Source: Novispirillum itersonii subsp. itersonii ATCC 12639 (GTDB lineage Bacteria; Pseudomonadota; Alphaproteobacteria; Rhodospirillales; Rhodospirillaceae). From it: 64,000 nucleotides of DNA. The DNA lies in assembly GCF_000381985.1 (NCBI RefSeq), contig NZ_KB907337.1, forward strand, positions 385,697 through 449,696. Direction: 5' to 3'. Below, in pieces: positions 36,771-45,352 of the stretch (position 1 is its first letter; each line of letters starts with the position of its first letter). The notes under the pieces are model-generated. The model was not told the DNA's origin. It saw only the letters and a program-made list of their open reading frames with translations, and searched no databases. Made by a program: the position numbers and the translations under genes.

Positions 36771-37718
36771 TCAGCGATTAAAATCTGTTTCCTCGACCCC
36801 AAGTTCCGGATCGGGTTTCTGCGCCGGTGCCGGCAGGGCGGCGGCGGCAGTGTTCTCAGTCCCCAGGGCGGTGGTTTCCGCATCCTCCGCCGCGCGGGCC
36901 TGTTCAGCAGCTTCGGCGGCGGCTTCTTCAGCCTGAGCCGCTTCTTCAGCCTTGCGGCGATTGCGTTCAATCAGACGGGCCGACCAGATCGAGGCCTCAT
37001 ACAGGGCCATCAGCGGCACGGCCAGACCGATCTGACTGATCACGTCCGGCGGGGTCAGCACCCCGGCAACGATGAAAACGCCAACAATCGCATAGCGCCG
37101 CTTTGCCGCCAGCCCGGCGCTGGTCACCACACCGACACGGGCCAGCAGGGTCAGCAGTACGGGCAGCTGGAAGCAGATGCCGAACGCAAAGATCAGCTTC
37201 ATCACCAGACCAAGATATTCCCCGACCTTCGCTTCCAGCTCAATCGGCAGAACAGTCTGTTCCGCATTGGTCTGAAACCCGAGGAGAAACCGCCAGGCCA
37301 TTGGAATAACAAAATAATAGACCAGCGTCGCCCCCATGGTAAACAGGATCGGCGACACGATCAGATACGGCATCAGGGCCCGGCGCTCATGCCGGTACAG
37401 ACCCGGGGCGATAAACGCCCAGATCTGGGAGGCAATAATCGGAAAGGTGATCACCCCGGCCCCGAACATTGCCACGGTCAGATAGGTGAAAAAGGCTTCG
37501 GTCAGCGCGGTGTAGATCATGCGCTGCGATCCGCCGATCTCATGCATGATGTCGGCCAGCGGCTGGATCAGAAAGCCATAGATGTGGGTCGAGACGGCGT
37601 AGCAGAGGAAAAAGGCCAGAACGAAGGCAAGGGCCGAATACAAAAGCCTGCGGCGCAGCTCCACAATGTGGTCCATCAGCGGCATTTTGTTGTCTTCGGG
37701 GTTGTCCTGATAACTCAC
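36771..37718 (-). CDS. tatC: Sec-independent protein translocase TatC
   Basis: A 315-residue, six-helix membrane protein that binds twin-arginine signal peptides with TatB. Family features are MPLMDHIVELRRRLLYS at the N-terminus, AFFTYLTVAMFGAGVITFPII, FIAPGLYRHERRALMPYLI and FQLPVLLTLLARVGVV. The C-terminal 50 residues are a charged, Ala/Glu-rich cytoplasmic tail, longer than in E. coli TatC. GTG at 37718 (MSYQDNPEDNKMPL) is chosen over ATG 37745 because it has GAGG upstream and matches homologues. Confidence 0.95.
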   Translation of the reverse strand: MSYQDNPEDNKMPLMDHIVELRRRLLYSALAFVLAFFLCYAVSTHIYGFLIQPLADIMHEIGGSQRMIYTALTEAFFTYLTVAMFGAGVITFPIIASQIWAFIAPGLYRHERRALMPYLIVSPILFTMGATLVYYFVIPMAWRFLLGFQTNAEQTVLPIELEAKVGEYLGLVMKLIFAFGICFQLPVLLTLLARVGVVTSAGLAAKRRYAIVGVFIVAGVLTPPDVISQIGLAVPLMALYEASIWSARLIERNRRKAEEAAQAEEAAAEAAEQARAAEDAETTALGTENTAAAALPAPAQKPDPELGVEETDFNR

Positions 37719-37778
37719 GTTTGACCCTGCCTCAGAAAGAAACATCGTGATGAAATGGCCCGGTCTGCGGGCCGGGCG

Positions 37779-38228
37779 TTACGACTGCGGAGGAGTGCCA
37801 CCGGGACGGACCGGGGGCAGGCCGCCCTCCGCCGGAGCAGCGGCTGGGGTCGGGGCAGACGCGGCCGGTGTCGCCGGCGGCGTTGCCGCAGGCCGGACGA
37901 CCGGCGGCAGGGGCGCGGCAGGGGCGGCGCCGGGAGACGGAGGCATGCCGCCCAGGCTGTTCTGCACGGTCCCTTCCGGGTCAAGCAGATTGCGGGCCTG
38001 CGCCTGCAGGGTAGACGGAGAAATAATCCGGGCCTGATCGCGCAGCTCCTGCAGCTCGGTCTCCCGCATCAGATCATCCATCTGTTTATGGACTTCAGAC
38101 GACAGGGAGCGGACCTTGCGCAGCACCTTCCCGACCATACGCATGGCCTGAGGCAATTCTTTCGGCCCCAGAGCCACCAAGGTGACAATCCCGATCAGAA
38201 GGATCTCTGACCAGCCCAGATCAAACAT
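37779..38228 (-). CDS. tatB: Sec-independent protein translocase TatB
   Basis: A 149-residue protein. It has an N-terminal membrane helix MFDLGWSEILLIGIVTLVALGPKELPQ, an amphipathic helix to about residue 70, and a long Pro/Ala-rich disordered tail. FDLGWSEI with the GPKELP hinge separates it from TatA. TatB pairs with TatC as the receptor for folded proteins carrying RR signal peptides. Confidence 0.95.
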   Translation of the reverse strand: MFDLGWSEILLIGIVTLVALGPKELPQAMRMVGKVLRKVRSLSSEVHKQMDDLMRETELQELRDQARIISPSTLQAQARNLLDPEGTVQNSLGGMPPSPGAAPAAPLPPVVRPAATPPATPAASAPTPAAAPAEGGLPPVRPGGTPPQS

Positions 38229-38253
38229 GTGCCATAACCCCGAAAACGACGGT

Positions 38254-38270
38254 CCGGCCCAATGGGCCGG
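38254..38270. repeat. Inverted repeat between tatA and tatB
   Basis: CCGGCCCA and TGGGCCGG flank a single A in the 129-bp tatA–tatB gap. No T-run follows on the minus strand. It may be an RNA-processing or attenuation element that keeps TatA in excess over TatB, as required stoichiometrically. Confidence 0.45.
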
Positions 38271-38357
38271 GCACTGACGGCAGCCTTACCCCTGCATTAT
38301 CACGCAGTACGGGCGATCCGGCAACCGGACCGCCCATTCTTTGATGCCTGCCCGGCG

Positions 38358-38603
38358 TCAGGCGGACGGGGTCTTGTCTTTGCTGTCAACCTTGGCGGCA
38401 TCGGCGGCGGACTCAACCCGCGGCTGGGCCGGGACATCAGCCTTGGCGGCGTCGGCTTTGCCTTCGTCTTCGTTCAGGCCACTTTTGAAGGCTTTGATAC
38501 CCTTGGCGAAATCGCCCATCAGGCGCGGGATCTTGCCGCCACCGAACAGGACCAGAACAATCACCAGAATAACAAGCCAGTGCCAAATGCTGAAAGTACC
38601 CAT
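38358..38603 (-). CDS. tatA: Sec-independent protein translocase TatA
   Basis: An 81-residue pore-forming subunit. It begins [43 protein letters not shown]: a membrane helix, the FGGGKIP hinge and the amphipathic helix with FKxG. The C-terminal tail is charged and disordered. It is the first gene of tatABC; an orphan ABC ATPase gene ends 102 bp upstream. Confidence 0.95.
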   Translation of the reverse strand: MGTFSIWHWLVILVIVLVLFGGGKIPRLMGDFAKGIKAFKSGLNEDEGKADAAKADVPAQPRVESAADAAKVDSKDKTPSA

Positions 38604-38705
38604 GACTTCAGAAAACTCCGCGCAACTGTGGTCGGCAAAGGGGGGTGGGGGCGGATCATCGCAGAAAGCCGACGATGCCGCAACGTAACAAACTCAGCCG
38701 CAGGA

Positions 38706-39824
38706 TTACAAATCCGCGTCAGCAGCGAAGATGAAAATCTGCGACCGGTCAGGGACCACGGCCAGCGGCTCCCCCGGTGGGGGCAGAAACAGACCCGGCA
38801 TCCGTGAATGGAGATGGAGCGCCGCCCCCCCGGCGTCAATGCGCAGATGCACCAGACTGCTGCGGCCAAGCATCCGGCTTTCCACCACGGTCGCCGCCAC
38901 GGCGGGATCGTCACCGTCCTGCACGGCCTCCAGCCGCAGGGCCTCGGGGCGGATCAGCACCTCCACCGGGCCATCGGCGGTCCCTGCCGGGGCCTCATAG
39001 GTCCCCAGCGGGGTTTCGACCCGCCCGGCGACGGCCCGGGCGGGCAGGCTGTTCACCTCGCCGAAGAACCGGGCCGCGAAAGCCGTGCGCGGACGGCAGT
39101 ACAGCTCCACCGGGTTACCGATCTGCTCGACATGACCATCCCGCATCAGGGCGATGGTGTCGGCCATAAACATTGCCTCTTCCGGGTCATGGGTGACCAT
39201 CAGGGTCGATACGCCGCTGTCTTTCAGAAGATGCAGGGTCTGATCCCGGACCTGATCGCGCAGGCGCTTATCCAGACCCGAGAACGGTTCATCCAGCAGC
39301 ATCAGGCGCGGGCGCGGGGCCAGCGCGCGGGCCAGCCCGACCCGCTGCTGTTGCCCGCCGGACAGCGTATGCGGGTAGACACCGGCATAACTTTCCATCC
39401 CCACCCGCCTCAGGGCGGCAACCGCCGTCTCCACCCCTTCCGCCTTCGGCAGATGCGCCATGCCGAAGCGCACGTTTTCCAGCACCGTCAGGTGCGGAAA
39501 CAAAGCGTAATCCTGAAACAGAAACCCGATACCGCGCTGTTCCGGGGCGATAAAGGTGTCGCGCCCCGCGACCACCCGGTCCCCGACCCAGACCGTTCCC
39601 GCCGAGGGCTCTTCCAGACCGGCGGCAATCCGCAGGGTCGTGGTCTTGCCGCAGCCGCTGGGGCCGAGCAGGCACAGCAGCTCACCATCGGCAATACTGA
39701 GGCTAAGGTCATGGACCACCTGACGGGAACCGTAAGAATGACGGACCCCTTCCATCGTCAATCCGGCCTGCCGGTGGCTGGGGGTCTCTCTCAGGCGGGT
39801 CGGGCGTACCGGGTCAACGTGCAT
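38706..39824 (-). CDS. Orphan ABC transporter ATPase, FbpC/PotA type
   Basis: A 372-residue importer ATPase. Walker A is LLGPSGCGKTTTLRIAAGLE, the Q-loop FLFQDYALFPHLTV, the signature LSGGQQQRVGLARAL, and Walker B LMLLDEPFSGLDKRLRD. The switch His is in MVTHDPEEA. A C-terminal TOBE-type regulatory domain covers about residues 255–370. This is the iron/spermidine/thiamine/molybdate importer class. No permease or binding protein gene is nearby; scpB lies upstream and tatA downstream, so the partner is encoded elsewhere or the gene was inserted here. Confidence 0.88.
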   Translation of the reverse strand: MHVDPVRPTRLRETPSHRQAGLTMEGVRHSYGSRQVVHDLSLSIADGELLCLLGPSGCGKTTTLRIAAGLEEPSAGTVWVGDRVVAGRDTFIAPEQRGIGFLFQDYALFPHLTVLENVRFGMAHLPKAEGVETAVAALRRVGMESYAGVYPHTLSGGQQQRVGLARALAPRPRLMLLDEPFSGLDKRLRDQVRDQTLHLLKDSGVSTLMVTHDPEEAMFMADTIALMRDGHVEQIGNPVELYCRPRTAFAARFFGEVNSLPARAVAGRVETPLGTYEAPAGTADGPVEVLIRPEALRLEAVQDGDDPAVAATVVESRMLGRSSLVHLRIDAGGAALHLHSRMPGLFLPPPGEPLAVVPDRSQIFIFAADADL

Positions 39825-39956
39825 CCTGTCTCAGCCTCTTTCAGACATATCCCGGGGCATCTGACGCCCCGGTGTTGCAAATCATTCGCTCTTTCATCCC
39901 ACATCCCGCCGGACAAAGGCAAATGGCAATCGCCTTCCGGGCTCCCCGAGGGGGGC

Positions 39957-40625
39957 TCAGATATCCGGCAGGTCGAGTTGATCGGGGTCAGGACCCTCCT
40001 CGCCATCCATATCAACCAGCGGCCCTTCGTCACGGGCCCGCGCCCCATAGGCTGCGATTGACGGGCGCTGATCCAGCAACCCGGCGGCCCGCAGATCCTC
40101 CAGCCCCGGCAGATCCCGCAACGAATTCAGGCCGAAATGGTCCAGAAAAGCATCGCTGGTGCCCCATGTCAGCGGGCGCCCCGGGGTGGCCCGGCGGCCA
40201 CGCGGGCGGATCCACCCTGCCTCCAGCAGAATATCAAGCGTCCCTTTCGAAACCGCGACGCCCCGGATATCCTCGATTTCCGCCCGCGTCACCGGCTGGT
40301 GATAGGCGATGATCGCCAGTGTTTCCAGCGCGGCGCGGGACAGCTTGCGGGTTTCCTGCTGCTCGACGACCATATGGGGGGCCAGATCTTCGGCGGTGCG
40401 GAAGGCCCACGACCCGCCGGTTTTGCGCAGGGTAATACCCCGCCCCTGATACTGCCGCTGCAATGCCAGCAACAAAGCGGGAACATCCGCATCCGGCAGG
40501 CGGTTCTTCAGATCTTTCTCCGCCTGCGCTTCCGGCGAGGAAAACAGGATCGCCTCCAGAAGGCGCAGATGGAAAAAATCTTTTTCAGTCAAGGTCATCG
40601 CCGCATCTGCAAATGTATCACTCAT
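39957..40625 (-). CDS. scpB: Segregation and condensation protein ScpB
   Basis: A 222-residue double winged-helix kleisin partner. Recognisable parts are RLLEAILFSSPEAQ, the core LSRAALETLAIIAYHQPVTRAEIEDIRGVAVSKGTLDILLEAGWI, and TSDAFLDHFGLNSLRDLPGLEDL. With ScpA it bridges the SMC ATPase heads for chromosome compaction and segregation. The start at 40625 overlaps the scpA stop by 4 bp. The C-terminus is acidic. Confidence 0.95.
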   Translation of the reverse strand: MSDTFADAAMTLTEKDFFHLRLLEAILFSSPEAQAEKDLKNRLPDADVPALLLALQRQYQGRGITLRKTGGSWAFRTAEDLAPHMVVEQQETRKLSRAALETLAIIAYHQPVTRAEIEDIRGVAVSKGTLDILLEAGWIRPRGRRATPGRPLTWGTSDAFLDHFGLNSLRDLPGLEDLRAAGLLDQRPSIAAYGARARDEGPLVDMDGEEGPDPDQLDLPDI

Positions 40626-41443
40626 GTTTCAGGCGCCTCAGAAAAAGGCTGTCCATCACCACGGGCACGGATCAGCAGCGGGGAATAGGCCCCCCCGTCC
40701 TGCCGGACCTCCAGCCGCCCCTGTTTGGCCAACTCCAGCGAAGCGATGAAATGGGCACAGACCGCCGAGCGCCGCATCAGCGGGTCGGTTAATGTATCCG
40801 GCAGATAGCGGCGCAGATCGGACCAGTCCGGCAAAGACCCGATGTTGAGCAGCTTTTCCAGACGGCTGAGAGCTTCATCGACGGAAAACAGGGTCAGCGG
40901 CTCGATATGCAGGGCCGACGCCCCTTCCCGGCGCTTATGATCAGCATAGGCCTTGAGCAGATCATACAGCGTCACATCCCATACCGAGGTGGTGGACAGC
41001 CTGACCCCTTCCGCCCCACCACGGGCAAAGACATCGCGCCCCCGCAGCGGGCGCGATGTCAGGGCCTGAGCCGCCCCCTGCATCGCCTCCAGCCGCTGAA
41101 GCTGGAACTGCAGGGCCGCCGCCATTTCTTCTGCCGATGGTTCCGGCCCGCCCGGTTCCGGCGGCAACAGAAGCCGAGATTTGAGATAGGCCAGCCATGC
41201 CGCCATCACCAGATAATCGGCGGCAAGCTCCAGATGCTCTTTCCGGGCTTCGGCGACAAAGATCAGATATTGCTCCGCCAGATGCAGGATCGAGATCTTC
41301 GCCAGATCCACCTTCTGGTCCCGCGCCAGCTGAAGCAGCACATCAATCGGGCCGTCATAGCCGTTGAGATTAACCACCAGCGCCTGAACAGGGTCCCGGG
41401 CGTCTGCTCCGGCGTCGGAAAAAGGCTCAACCGCCTCTGTCAT
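40622..41443 (-). CDS. scpA: Segregation and condensation protein ScpA (kleisin)
   Basis: A 273-residue kleisin linking the SMC heads. The N-terminal region VNLNGYDGPIDVLLQLARDQKVDLAKISILHLAEQYL is characteristic. The C-terminal winged helix contains PDTLTDPLMRRSAVCAHFIASLELAKQGRLEVRQDGGAYSPLLI. ATG 41443 shares one base with the stop of the upstream M50 gene. An in-frame 22-codon extension lies inside that gene and is not counted. Confidence 0.94.
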   Translation of the reverse strand: MTEAVEPFSDAGADARDPVQALVVNLNGYDGPIDVLLQLARDQKVDLAKISILHLAEQYLIFVAEARKEHLELAADYLVMAAWLAYLKSRLLLPPEPGGPEPSAEEMAAALQFQLQRLEAMQGAAQALTSRPLRGRDVFARGGAEGVRLSTTSVWDVTLYDLLKAYADHKRREGASALHIEPLTLFSVDEALSRLEKLLNIGSLPDWSDLRRYLPDTLTDPLMRRSAVCAHFIASLELAKQGRLEVRQDGGAYSPLLIRARGDGQPFSEAPET

Positions 41444-42150
41444 CACCGCAACCCGGCAAGGGACAGCAGGCCGCCGCTCAGGGCCTGAACCGGCGGGCCG
41501 ATCAGCCACGACAGAACGTTCAGGTTAACCCCCAGCTGTGACCCGATCAGGGGCAGCAGCATCACAACCCCGATCAGCAGGGCCATTCCAAAGCGCTCAA
41601 GCCGGGCCAACGGTGCGGCAAGGGCCTGCGGCAGAATACCGACCGCCACCCTGCCCCCATCCAGCGGCGGCAGAGGAATCATGTTAAAAACAGCCAGCAG
41701 GCAGTTGAACTGTAAGGCATTTACAAAGTTAAGCCCCAGCCAGCGCGTGATGTCACGGCTGAACAGATCAGCATTCAGCACCCCGGCCAGAGCAAAAGCC
41801 GCAGCGGCTGCCATCAGCAGATTGCTGGCCGGGCCTGCTGCCGCCACCAGCACCATGTCGCGCCGGGGTGAGCCGAGCCGCCGAAAATCCACCGGCACCG
41901 GCTTCGCCCAGCCGAACAGGAACGGCGACTTAAACAGCAGCAGCAGGCCGGGCAAAATCACCGTCCCCATACGATCCACATGCCGCAGCGGATTCAGTGA
42001 CAGACGCCCCAGCATCCGGGCGGTGGGGTCGCCGCACAGGGCCGCGACATAGCCATGGGCCACTTCATGCAGAGTTACCGCCAGCAGAACCGGCAACACC
42101 CAGGTGGAAGCAGTGTACAGCCATTCGGCGCTGAAAATGTCAGGTATCAC
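41443..42150 (-). CDS. M50-family site-2-type zinc metalloprotease
   Basis: A 235-residue membrane protease with the rhomboid-sized M50B topology. The zinc motif is VTLHEVAHGYVAALCGDPTA (HExxH) and the third ligand lies in NMIPLPPLDGGRVAVGIL. It lacks PDZ domains, unlike RseP, so its substrates are unknown. GTG at 42150 gives the usual N-terminus; the frame is open to 42243, but that extension is arginine-rich and unlike the family. It sits between nagZ and scpA, where many relatives have the two genes directly adjacent. Confidence 0.88.
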   Translation of the reverse strand: MIPDIFSAEWLYTASTWVLPVLLAVTLHEVAHGYVAALCGDPTARMLGRLSLNPLRHVDRMGTVILPGLLLLFKSPFLFGWAKPVPVDFRRLGSPRRDMVLVAAAGPASNLLMAAAAAFALAGVLNADLFSRDITRWLGLNFVNALQFNCLLAVFNMIPLPPLDGGRVAVGILPQALAAPLARLERFGMALLIGVVMLLPLIGSQLGVNLNVLSWLIGPPVQALSGGLLSLAGLR

Positions 42151-42261
42151 GGCGCGTCGGGCTCCCGGTCGAATAAAGGTGTGGCCCCTCAATATAACGC
42201 CCCCCGGGCAGGATGCCAGAGGGGCGTTCGTATCGCGAAACAACCTTGGGGGCGGAAGCGG

Positions 42262-43305
42262 TCAGGCCGCCACCAGCGGCAGCCCCAGACCACGGGCGAT
42301 CTCGCGCCGGGCCTCCTGCGGATCCAGATCCGGTGCGGCGGCGGGCAACAGAGCCTGCGCCGCCTGCCACTGTGCCCAGCAGGCCGGGGTCATCGCCTGC
42401 ATCCCATCGGCGACGGCGGTCATTTCCGCCATATCACCGTTACAATGCAGCACCAGATCGCACCCGGCATCCAGCGCGATCCGGGCCCGGCTGGTGAAAT
42501 CGCCCTTCAGCGCCTTCATGGACAGGTCATCGGTCATCAGAATGCCAGTGAAGCCCAGTTCTTCCCGTATGATATCGCGGATCACCGTTGCCGACTGGGT
42601 CGCCGGAACATCCCCGTCGATGCTGGGAAAGACGATGTGGGCGGTCATCCCGAACACCGCATCCTTGAGATCACGGAACGGCAGGAAGTCGCTGCGGCGC
42701 AGATCGGCCAGCGGGGTATCGACCACCGGCAGGGTATGATGGGAATCCACATGGCTGCGGCCATGCCCCGGCAGATGCTTGATCACCGGCAGGATCTGCC
42801 CTTCAAGGCAGGCATCGTAGGCCACGCGGCCCAGAGCCGACACGCAGGCCGGATCGGTCGAGAAGGCCCGGTTGCCGATGACGTCGTGGGCCCCTTCCAC
42901 CGGCACATCCAGCACCGGCGTGCAGTTGACCGAAATCCCGGCATCGCGCAGGTCTGCGGCCAGCAACAGCGTGTTCAGCCGCAGCAGACGCGCGGCTTCC
43001 TGCGGGTCGCGCCGCCACAGGTCCCCGAAAGGCCGCATTGACGGATACTCTTCCCACACCGGGGGCCGCATCCGGCGGACCCGCCCGCCTTCCTGATCAA
43101 TCAGGATCGGGGCATCGGCCCGGCCAACGCTCTCGCGCAGGTCACCGGTCAGGGTACGCAGCTGCTCCGGCGTTTCAACGTTGCGGGCGAACAGGATGAA
43201 ACCAAACGGATTTGCCGTGCGGAAAAACTGCTTTTCCTCCGCACTCAGGCGCGGCCCGGCGCATCCATAGATGACAGCCTGCGGCAGATGGTTACTTCCC
43301 GACAA
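42262..43305 (-). CDS. nagZ: Beta-N-acetylhexosaminidase NagZ
   Basis: A 347-residue GH3 glycosidase that removes GlcNAc from muropeptides in the cytoplasm during wall recycling. It shows FGFILFARNVETPEQLR, LIDQEGGRVRRMRPP, and KHLPGHGRSHVDSHHTLP with the catalytic-type His/Asp loop. VFGMTAHIVFPSID and LMTDDLSMKAL with the nucleophile Asp follow. The start is uncertain: TTG 43305 (MSGSNHLPQAVIYGC) gives normal length and overlaps the SPOR gene by 14 bp. The longer open frame lies inside the SPOR gene. Confidence 0.9.
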   Translation of the reverse strand: MSGSNHLPQAVIYGCAGPRLSAEEKQFFRTANPFGFILFARNVETPEQLRTLTGDLRESVGRADAPILIDQEGGRVRRMRPPVWEEYPSMRPFGDLWRRDPQEAARLLRLNTLLLAADLRDAGISVNCTPVLDVPVEGAHDVIGNRAFSTDPACVSALGRVAYDACLEGQILPVIKHLPGHGRSHVDSHHTLPVVDTPLADLRRSDFLPFRDLKDAVFGMTAHIVFPSIDGDVPATQSATVIRDIIREELGFTGILMTDDLSMKALKGDFTSRARIALDAGCDLVLHCNGDMAEMTAVADGMQAMTPACWAQWQAAQALLPAAAPDLDPQEARREIARGLGLPLVAA

Positions 43306-45349
43306 AGAGGCACCCCACTTTCTGCTTGGCGAGTTCAGTACACAGGGTCCGGGCCGACTCTTCTGTCGGCAGGCCGGTGGCCCGCAGCCGGTAAAACACG
43401 CCCTTTTCTCCCAGATCCGCCTTCTCAATTCCCATAGAGTAAGGGCCGAGAAGATCAGGGTATTTAGCCTTCAGGCCATCCCACTGCTTCCGCACCGACA
43501 CTTCATCCCGCAGGGCGGCCAGCTGCACCGAGAACGATCCGGTCGCAGCGGTCCGGGCGGCAGGCACCGCCGGTGCCGGAGGGGTGATCGGGGCAGCCTG
43601 AGGCTGGACCGATGCTGTCGCCGGGCCGGTCACTGCGGGGCCAAGGACAGCCGGGCCACGCGGTGCAGTCTCAACCGCCGCAGGCTGCGGCGTGTTGAAA
43701 GACGGTGCCGGGCCGGATGAAACCGGGGCCGGGGGCGATGCCACCATCGGCGGTGCCCCGACCTGCCCGACGGACACAGCGCCACCGGTGGATGCCGGAG
43801 CCGCCGCGACCTGTGGCTGAGGCGGCACCACAGGCGGGGACGAAGCCGTCTCCATCGCCTGCGGACCGGCCGGGATTACCGCCTGCGTCGGGCGCTGCGG
43901 TTCCGTCACCTCCGGCGCGCGCGGCGCGGTCGGCTCCGGCAACAGCTTTTCGACGCCGGGTTGCTGGGCCTCATCCGGACTGATCCGCTCGTACACTATC
44001 TTGTCCTGATTGGCGACCTGCATTCCGCCGGGATCAGCCGGGCGCACCTTGAACGGTGACGGGTCGGCCATGATCGTCGGGGCCCCGAGTTTGCCGTCGG
44101 CCCCGTTGCGGTTGCTCATCAGGGTCCATCCGGCAACCCCGACCAGCAGAACCCCGGCGGCAACCGCCGCCCACAGCATGGTTTTGCTGCGGCGCTGCGG
44201 ATTTTCCGGCAGGCCGGTGATCGGGAACGGCGATGCCATACGCGGCGCGCGCGGCTGAATGGATTTCAGACGCAGGCCGCTCAGCATCCCGCCTTTGGCC
44301 TCTTCAGGCTCGGCAACCGGCTCGCGGCGCGGCGGCGGGTCCCGCCGCGGGGGCAGGTCTTCAAAGCTCCGTTCCCGCGGGGGAGTGTCACGCATCTGGG
44401 GGTCGCGTATCTGGGGCTCCCTCAGCGAGGAGGCGCGGGCCGGATCACGGGCCAGATCACGGGCCAGATCACGGGGTTGATCCCGGCGCGGGGCTTCAGC
44501 GAAGAAGCCCTCTCCGTCAGGGTCAATGGCATAGCGGTCAAGCTCCGGCGAACGTCCGGCAGGCTGCGGGGCAGCCGGGGCCGGGGTCATCCACGGATCC
44601 TGATCCTGCGTGTCATAGCCATCATCATAGCCGCTGCCATAGCCCTGCGGGGCCGGGGAAAACACCGGCTCCGGCGGCATGTCGGCCTGCCCACGGCGGG
44701 GCTGAGGCTCAGGGGGAACCATCATCGGCTCCCGCCGCAGGCCGGGTTCTGCCGGTGCGGTCCGACCGGGAAAGGCGGAGGGAGCCGGAGTATCCCATTC
44801 CGGATCATTCCAGCTGGCAGGCGCCGCCGCCCCCTGCTGGGCACCGATATGAAACGGATCATGCGGATCAACGGCAGAGACCGGCCCCATCCCGCCACCG
44901 GCGGCAGCGCCGGATACAGGGGCGCGCGGCGGACGCGGCGGTGCGGCATAGGCTGCCTGCGGTGACGGGCCCTGCTGGGGGAACGACCGGGCATCCCGTC
45001 CGAAGGGATCGGGATACTCGTCACCACTGTCGAAGCCGGTGGATCCGAACCCGCTGGCAAATCCGGGCTCAGCCCCATACGGGTTCGGCGGCACTGCCGG
45101 ACCACGGGGTGCAGCACCCCGTGCCGATGCGGGCACCGGATCGGCGTAAGGGTCCGGCTGAAGGGGCTGAGGGGCGCCGTAGCCGCCCTCATCCCACCCC
45201 GGCTGCGGATCATTACGGCCGGGGAACAGATCAAACAGGCCAGGTTCCTGCCGGCCCGGACGGGCCGGGGCCCGCCCGAAGGCAGGCTCCCGCCCCGATC
45301 CCTGCTGCTGGGTCGGGCGTGTCAGACGCGGCTCCCGGGGCTCGCGCAT
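43292..45349 (-). CDS. SPOR-domain cell-envelope protein with long disordered region
   Basis: A 685-residue protein. Residues 1–370 are low-complexity, rich in Pro, Gly, Arg and Asp. One membrane helix is at about 390–410 (MLWAAVAAGVLLVGVAGWTLM). A second Pro/Ala-rich stretch (about 410–605) precedes a C-terminal SPOR domain (FSVQLAALRDEVSVRKQWDGLKAKYPDLLG). SPOR binds denuded glycan at septa, so a division-site role is likely. The cytoplasmic half is unusually long for argS-linked SPOR proteins. It starts 3 bp after argS ends. Confidence 0.9.
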   Translation of the reverse strand: MREPREPRLTRPTQQQGSGREPAFGRAPARPGRQEPGLFDLFPGRNDPQPGWDEGGYGAPQPLQPDPYADPVPASARGAAPRGPAVPPNPYGAEPGFASGFGSTGFDSGDEYPDPFGRDARSFPQQGPSPQAAYAAPPRPPRAPVSGAAAGGGMGPVSAVDPHDPFHIGAQQGAAAPASWNDPEWDTPAPSAFPGRTAPAEPGLRREPMMVPPEPQPRRGQADMPPEPVFSPAPQGYGSGYDDGYDTQDQDPWMTPAPAAPQPAGRSPELDRYAIDPDGEGFFAEAPRRDQPRDLARDLARDPARASSLREPQIRDPQMRDTPPRERSFEDLPPRRDPPPRREPVAEPEEAKGGMLSGLRLKSIQPRAPRMASPFPITGLPENPQRRSKTMLWAAVAAGVLLVGVAGWTLMSNRNGADGKLGAPTIMADPSPFKVRPADPGGMQVANQDKIVYERISPDEAQQPGVEKLLPEPTAPRAPEVTEPQRPTQAVIPAGPQAMETASSPPVVPPQPQVAAAPASTGGAVSVGQVGAPPMVASPPAPVSSGPAPSFNTPQPAAVETAPRGPAVLGPAVTGPATASVQPQAAPITPPAPAVPAARTAATGSFSVQLAALRDEVSVRKQWDGLKAKYPDLLGPYSMGIEKADLGEKGVFYRLRATGLPTEESARTLCTELAKQKVGCLFVGK
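44437..44472. repeat. Three tandem 12-bp units inside the SPOR gene
   Basis: GGGCCAGATCAC occurs twice after a first copy with one change (GGGCCGGATCAC). On the coding strand each encodes a DLAR/DPAR-type tetrapeptide in the disordered N-terminal half, so copy-number change would keep the frame. Confidence 0.85.
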
Positions 45350-45352
45350 GGT

